From assembly GCF_009905375.1 (NCBI RefSeq), contig NC_133647.1:174839939-174903938 (forward strand): a stretch of DNA of 64,000 nucleotides. Reading direction: 5' to 3'. Both the position numbers and the translations under genes were made by a program. Positions 59,215 through 64,000 of the stretch are shown in pieces. The notes below the pieces were generated by a model. That model saw only the letters and a program-made list of their open reading frames with translations, did not search any database and had not been told where the DNA came from. The DNA is from Apium graveolens. Taxonomy: Eukaryota > Streptophyta > Magnoliopsida > Apiales > Apiaceae. Numbering within the stretch: the first letter of the stretch is position 1; every line of letters starts with the position of its first letter.

Positions 59215-60210
59215 TGACGCCCTCAATCTCGGGGTTAGGAAATGAGTACCCACACACCAATAAACTAATATAATAGCAACGGATATAATAAACCCCGATT
59301 AACTCTAACAGGATCTAAACATGATTAAGTATGAGACAAGATTACAACTACCAACCAGAATAAATATATTACAACCCCAAATAATAATAAATCCAAATTC
59401 ATTCGATTCCGACATGGAACCGACATATAACCTATTGTATCTGATCCAACTTATACATTCCTTCCAACTATTACGCTTGCTCACACACTGCTACCTGCTC
59501 TGGCATCTGGAAACCTACAACACGGTAGGGACCGCCAGGAACGCTCTGGCGAGCGGTGCGCCTAAGTCTGGCCATCTTCTTTCTTAACTTCCATGGTTAG
59601 CAAAATATACGAGCAAAGAAGCTCAACACGTAACTATATAAACAGTTCTATAATTCAGTAACAATATCAACATACGAGGTATTCTACTTTAAATATCTAG
59701 GTGGCAGATTTCTTTCTCTGGCTATGAAAGGGTTATGAAGAAATATCTGGGCTTTCAGGAATCAAGGCTCAAGATAGGGTGAAAGCCGACATTTATCACA
59801 AATCATTAGCAGGACTTTGAAGTGTTTCTCAACAGAAGGAAACAATCAATCAAACTTTGAATCTTACATTAACATAAAGTGACAGGGTTCACAACATTAC
59901 AATCAAAACGAAGACTCGAGTTGTTCCATTTCATTTAATTTCATATTTTAAAGAATAAGGAGCAACTGCTCAAAGTATGTAAACATTTTCATCATATAGA
60001 ATATAAGGGAACCCTTGATTGGAATATCCATCTTTAAATTATAATACGGTTGATCAGCCCGTACCAACCTCCATTTGGTCATTATGGTACCTATGGCATT
60101 ATAGCCTTATACTGGACTAGCCCCGCTAGCCTCTTATGTGACTGGACTAGTACCACTAGCCTCTTACGTTTCTATCCAATCCACCAGAAATTCATTTGGA
60201 AAACCTTTGT
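59215..60210 (-). mobile_element. Inverted LTR fragment, same family as 29729-33622
   Basis: It begins TGTGACGCCCTCAATCTCGG, the complement of the end of the solo LTR at 33622, and stays alignable by eye through the CACGGTAGGGACC and CCGCTAGCCTCTTA landmarks to about position 32600 of that LTR. It is then cut by the Sirevirus LTR. The remainder should lie beyond the window. Confidence 0.85.
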
Positions 60211-60825
60211 TGTTAGGTCACACACACACTGTAGAGGGGGTGAATACAGTGTATAATATAATCAAATCGAACTTTAATATATTAAGTAACAGAAAACAAA
60301 CTTTATTGAAACAATAAACTCTGTTACAGTATGGAACTGTTACCTCTCAGTGATGAACAAATATCACGAGAGCTGCTAGGGTTACAATAAATAAACTTCT
60401 CGAATATATGATAACACTTATAATGTAAACCCTATGTCTGTGTTTATATACTACATAGTTACAAGATAATTGCTAATTGATATGGAATATAATTCTGCTT
60501 CCTAAAATATATCAATCAGATATCTTTTCTTCCAAGTATTCCATTCTTCACGAAATTCCTTCTTCATGCATATCTCTTCTTATATTTATCTCGATCTTCT
60601 TTCCTTTAATCAGCTACTGTCCTTCTCTAATCATCCTTCAGCACTTAAGTTCTGATATCTAACTTCTGATAATTATCTCCTGATAATATAAGTACTGATA
60701 TCCTTAAGTCCTGACTTCCAGTATAAGTATTGATCAACAGTTAAGTACTGATTTGTCCTGTTAAGTAAGATCTGAAATCTAAACATAAATTATATTAGCC
60801 ATGACATTATCAAATATATCTAACA
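60211..60825 (-). mobile_element. 3' LTR of a Sirevirus (Copia) element, 615 bp
   Basis: On the minus strand it starts TGTTAGATATATTTGATAAT and ends CCTAACA, next to a polypurine tract. The GTCACACACACACTGTAGAG and GGGGGTGAATA words near the end are typical of Sireviruses. AAGT(A/T/C)CTGAT-like words recur at 60645-60760. The 5-bp flank on the left is TTTGT; its partner is outside the window. Confidence 0.85.
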
Positions 60826-60840
60826 ATCTCCCCCAACTTG
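60826..60840 (-). other. Polypurine tract of the Sirevirus
   Basis: AAGTTGGGGGAGAT on the minus strand lies directly before the 3' LTR and primes plus-strand DNA synthesis. Confidence 0.8.
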
Positions 60841-61033
60841 TAAATTAGCATAATATACAAGTTTAACAGATATTTGATGATGTCAAAAACATTAAGTACA
60901 AATGCATGAGAATTAGACTAGATAACTACAACTTACAGTCCTTAAAGCTTTACCAATATTCAACTTCTGATAACAACTTCAGTCTGTACAAATATCAGAA
61001 TTTAAGCAGTTGTAGATCTTCGACTTGGCTTCA
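60841..61033 (-). other. Non-coding Sirevirus 3' region
   Basis: This short untranslated stretch lies between the last ORF and the polypurine tract. CTGATA words continue here. Confidence 0.5.
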
Positions 61034-64000
61034 TCATCTGATCTCTCTGATGTCAGGAGTTGTTCTGAGATAGTTCTTCAACAAACATTTCTCAGCATAT
61101 CTGAGTTCATCAATCATTCTCCTTTTGGCATCTTTAAGCTCTACAGTATCTTCACCAATTTGAAAGATTGCAGCTCTGAGATCATTGATCTTTGCTTTTC
61201 TCAACTCCTGATCTAATCTTATGACATAGGCTTTGTCAGACTCCATATTGAATTCAAGTCCCTTAATACCAAGATATGTTCTGATCTGTGCAGTATTAGG
61301 CTTCATATCAACAATATCACCATTGTGATCTCTGTACTTTGGAACATATGTGCTGTCAGACTTAACAGAATAAAGCCTTTTCTGTCTCTGAACCTGTTCT
61401 TTTAAGTAGTTTGCAGCAGTTTCTGTTATTCTGTCATTCACTTGAAGTAAGAAAAGTATATGCTCCAATTCTTCAAAATACTTCAATGGAATGGCATTTT
61501 GTCTTATATGATAAACCCTACCATTTGTCATGAAATACAACATGATGTATTCTTTCAAGTAGGTATGGTAAACCATCTGTACAGATTCCAGTTGATTCAA
61601 TCTCTCAGGAGTTGCTCCAATACCTGGTTCACTCAAGGAAGTTGGATCATTGGTAGTGTTGTGTACTCTTCTTTCATCAGCACTTCCCAATCCAGTTTTA
61701 TCTCTTGCTTCCTTTCCAGTAACTACTCTTGCTTCAAAACCACTTGCAGTAGTCTTCAAAGGTTGAGTCTGTTTTGCTTTAGTGAATCCTGGTAGGAGTG
61801 TCTTTGATCTATCTTCTGATATCAAGTTAACTTGAGCTATGTCAGAGGTTATTTGCTTCTTCTGAATATCATAACTTACAATTTCTTGACTCTGAACAAC
61901 TTGAGCCATGTCAGAGGTTGTTTTAAGAACTTTTCTTGAAGTTAGAGCAAGATCATCCTTATCATCAGTAATTTCTTCATCCTCAGGAGGTACATAAACC
62001 TTGATAGGTTCACCAACCTTTTTTTTACCCTTGGATCTTGGATCTATCTGTGGTTGTGATCTAGCCAATGTTGCTTCAGTATGTGTCCTTTCTTTGATCA
62101 CAATGCCTTTGAGTTTTGGAAGTGGCTTTTTACCAGAAGCTTCAGATTTAAATGTGACTTTCTCTGATTTAAGTCTGGCTTCTTCTTCCTTTAAACTTTC
62201 CAAGTCCATTCCTGGATTTTCCTGAAGAAATAACTGTCTTGACATTTCCTCATCAAGATCTAAAAGTTCATCATAACTTATCCTTTTACCAGCAGCAAAA
62301 CTTATTCTTTTCCCAGTATCAGAACTTGTCTTGTGACTAGCTTGTCTTGATGTGAATCCTCTACCTTGACTATGACCTCTACCCATTCCAGAGCTTCCTT
62401 GATCATCTTTTTCATTATCCTTTCCTGTCAGTGTCTTGCCAGTCTTGCATTTGGACTTAATCACTTTCTCCCCCTTTTTGGCATCAGCAGGTAGTAGAAG
62501 AGAGATAAGCAATTCCACTGAGGATTGGATTTCAGTTAGTTGTGATTGCTGAGAAGCTTGATTTTTCAGAATTTCATCAATCTGAGCTTGTTGATGATCT
62601 TGAGTCTTCTCAATATAAGCAATCCTGTCAATGGTAGGTTGGAAGAACTTTTTCTTATCAATTTTCCAAACTTGTTCCTGTTTGATAAAGTTCTCCTGAA
62701 TCTTGTGTAACTCTGCATGAGTAGTTGAATGAAGACCTTGTAGATGTTTAGTACTCAATGCAGTGACTCTAAGCTGGGTTTTGAAATCATCAGAATTTAA
62801 CATTTCATCAGCTTTAGTCAAGTGCTCAGCAAGATGCTTTTCAGTTGGAACACATGAAACTGAGTTCCATTCCTTAGTCCACTCCTGACCTGCAGGAGTT
62901 TCACTCCAAGGTACTGGTGCTTCTCCGGTAACAAACTTCTTAACCAGTTCAGACTTAGGAAGAGTCTGTTGAGGAGTAAGTCCTGAAGGACCTGCTTCAT
63001 CAGCATCTACAGTTGGAGCAGCATCACCAGTATCTCCAGCATTTGCAGCATCAGAACTTAAAAAATCAGTATCTTCTGATAAGACAACAGTGTGAGTAGC
63101 AATGGAGGCTTCAACATCCTCTAATTGCTGATCTTGTTCTAAGTTCTGATCAACAACCATATCCTGATGCTCACCTAAATTCTGATCATCAGTATCTTGA
63201 TGCAGAGAAGGTGTTGTTGATAACTCTGGAATTTGAACAACATCAGTAACAGGTGTTGTGGAAGGATTATTTGCTGTTGGAGCTTCTAAGAGAAGTACTG
63301 CAGGCACAACCAAGTTTTGAACATCAATATCAGCACTTGTGCCTGGATCAACAGAAGACACAGAAGGTGTGTTAGCCTTTTCAGAAACAGCTTCCTGAGA
63401 TGGAGTTGATGGAGAAGAAGTGACTGGAGCAAATTCCTTGTCTTGTGAGATCAGAGATTCCTGATCCCCTTCCTGAGCTGCTTCCTCTTCATCATCTGAA
63501 ACTGGCCTTTTTGCCCTCTGTTTCTTGTATCTCTTTGTTAATTTGGATTCCTTGGGAGTTTCAGGAACTGTCATTCTTCTAAGCCGTTTGAGAAGCCTAG
63601 ATCCTCCAATTCCAGAATCCTTCTGAGAAATCACTTTCTCAGCTTCACCTACAACAGGTTCTGAAGAAGGAACCTGTTCCTTAGTATCAGATTCATCTCT
63701 CAGTACAGTCCTCCTCCTCTTTTGAGGTGTTTGAGGAATAGTTTTTGTCCTCTTTGGCTTGGAGGATGAGGATTGAACAGTCTGTGAAGTAGATAGATAG
63801 GATTTGAGATAAGTCCTGAGGGTAGGTTGAGTAGAATGAGTGGTAGGTGCTGAGGATGATGGTTTTTGGGTGTTTGTGGTTGGTTGGACATCAGAGTAAA
63901 CAGATCTATAAGTATCAGGATCAGCATTTACTAGGATCTGTTTTACAGACTGAGGAATCTGTAATGGTCTAACCACTGTTTTCTTAGTATCAGCATTTAC
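61034..64000 (-). CDS. Sirevirus envelope-like ORF (partial, open at the window edge)
   Basis: The frame is open from the window edge to the stop at 61034, about 989 codons; codons for VNADTKKTVV precede the GTG at 63976, so the start lies outside. It sits between pol (outside) and the 3' LTR, where Sireviruses carry an optional envelope-like gene. The first 600 residues are low-complexity Ser/Thr/Gln/Asp/Pro-rich with KRLRR and KRYKKQRAKR basic clusters. A coiled-coil segment with repeated QSQL/QQAQIDEI heptads is at about 61-62.6 kb. The C-terminal part (61034-61600) is globular or helical with EELEHILFLLQVNDR and YVPKYRDHNGDIVDM. I see no signal peptide or clear membrane anchor in the part present. 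Its role is unproven. The long intact frame suggests a young insertion. Confidence 0.75.
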   Translation of the reverse strand, partial: VNADTKKTVVRPLQIPQSVKQILVNADPDTYRSVYSDVQPTTNTQKPSSSAPTTHSTQPTLRTYLKSYLSTSQTVQSSSSKPKRTKTIPQTPQKRRRTVLRDESDTKEQVPSSEPVVGEAEKVISQKDSGIGGSRLLKRLRRMTVPETPKESKLTKRYKKQRAKRPVSDDEEEAAQEGDQESLISQDKEFAPVTSSPSTPSQEAVSEKANTPSVSSVDPGTSADIDVQNLVVPAVLLLEAPTANNPSTTPVTDVVQIPELSTTPSLHQDTDDQNLGEHQDMVVDQNLEQDQQLEDVEASIATHTVVLSEDTDFLSSDAANAGDTGDAAPTVDADEAGPSGLTPQQTLPKSELVKKFVTGEAPVPWSETPAGQEWTKEWNSVSCVPTEKHLAEHLTKADEMLNSDDFKTQLRVTALSTKHLQGLHSTTHAELHKIQENFIKQEQVWKIDKKKFFQPTIDRIAYIEKTQDHQQAQIDEILKNQASQQSQLTEIQSSVELLISLLLPADAKKGEKVIKSKCKTGKTLTGKDNEKDDQGSSGMGRGHSQGRGFTSRQASHKTSSDTGKRISFAAGKRISYDELLDLDEEMSRQLFLQENPGMDLESLKEEEARLKSEKVTFKSEASGKKPLPKLKGIVIKERTHTEATLARSQPQIDPRSKGKKKVGEPIKVYVPPEDEEITDDKDDLALTSRKVLKTTSDMAQVVQSQEIVSYDIQKKQITSDIAQVNLISEDRSKTLLPGFTKAKQTQPLKTTASGFEARVVTGKEARDKTGLGSADERRVHNTTNDPTSLSEPGIGATPERLNQLESVQMVYHTYLKEYIMLYFMTNGRVYHIRQNAIPLKYFEELEHILFLLQVNDRITETAANYLKEQVQRQKRLYSVKSDSTYVPKYRDHNGDIVDMKPNTAQIRTYLGIKGLEFNMESDKAYVIRLDQELRKAKINDLRAAIFQIGEDTVELKDAKRRMIDELRYAEKCLLKNYLRTTPDIREIR

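Noticed and set aside
63976..64000. GTG at 63976 as the true start of the Sirevirus ORF
   Set aside because: The frame is open upstream to the window edge, so the start lies outside.

Overview
This is nuclear DNA of a flowering plant, most likely a eudicot. The evidence is GT-AG introns in plant-type genes, a glucuronoxylan-methyltransferase-type DUF579 gene, Tat-lineage Ty3/gypsy elements with two RNase H domains, Sirevirus, Stowaway and Harbinger elements, and integrated Caulimoviridae DNA. I cannot name the species; Apiales/Apiaceae is only a weak hunch. Three host genes are visible in 64 kb. Most of the rest is mobile DNA, much of it nested.

Layout: 1-4670 is integrated plant pararetrovirus (Caulimoviridae) DNA. 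A coat-protein gene and the start of pol lie on the minus strand, joined head-to-head at a Met-tRNA primer-binding site to a plus-strand movement-protein gene and a truncated second coat-protein copy. The result is a 770-bp inverted repeat. 4671 to about 16940 is a decayed Tat-type Ty3/gypsy element on the minus strand, with gag, protease, RT, two RNase H domains, integrase and an extra antisense ORF. It is littered with a GGACGCGTCC-like palindrome and split in its integrase by a 3,967-bp solo-LTR-like insertion with an exact 5-bp duplication (CAGCT). 16945-22579 is a degenerate region with duplicated exon-like blocks and a probable Helitron 3' end.

24055-26912 (minus) is a nine-exon RanBP2-type zinc-finger gene, orthologous in layout to Arabidopsis At1g67325. 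29665-33788 is a Stowaway MITE split by a 3,894-bp solo LTR. 34514-38254 (plus) is a ten-exon amidohydrolase-2 family gene. 39794-42427 holds a tRNA-derived SINE, a foldback element and a Harbinger-type MITE containing a hAT-type MITE. 43298-44143 (plus) is an intronless DUF579 glucuronoxylan 4-O-methyltransferase-like gene. 45306-48857 holds a second hAT MITE and a broken PIF/Harbinger transposon with both of its genes.

51100-59066 is a gag-only Copia-like element carrying a Stowaway MITE and a full-length Copia insertion (52385-57885, two LTRs, target duplication AATAC). 59215-60210 is an inverted piece of the same LTR family as 29729-33622, cut by a Sirevirus whose 3' LTR (60211-60825) and envelope-like ORF (61034 to the window edge) close the window.

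The three host genes have unrelated roles: a predicted RNA-binding zinc-finger protein, a predicted organellar or cytosolic hydrolase and a Golgi cell-wall enzyme. They form no operon or cluster. The most distinctive signals are the pararetrovirus inverted repeat, the palindrome-studded Tat element with its antisense ORF, and two unexplained repeat blocks (duplicated exon-like segments near 17 and 20 kb; a palindromic AACGGTA/TACCGTT array near 27.3 kb).
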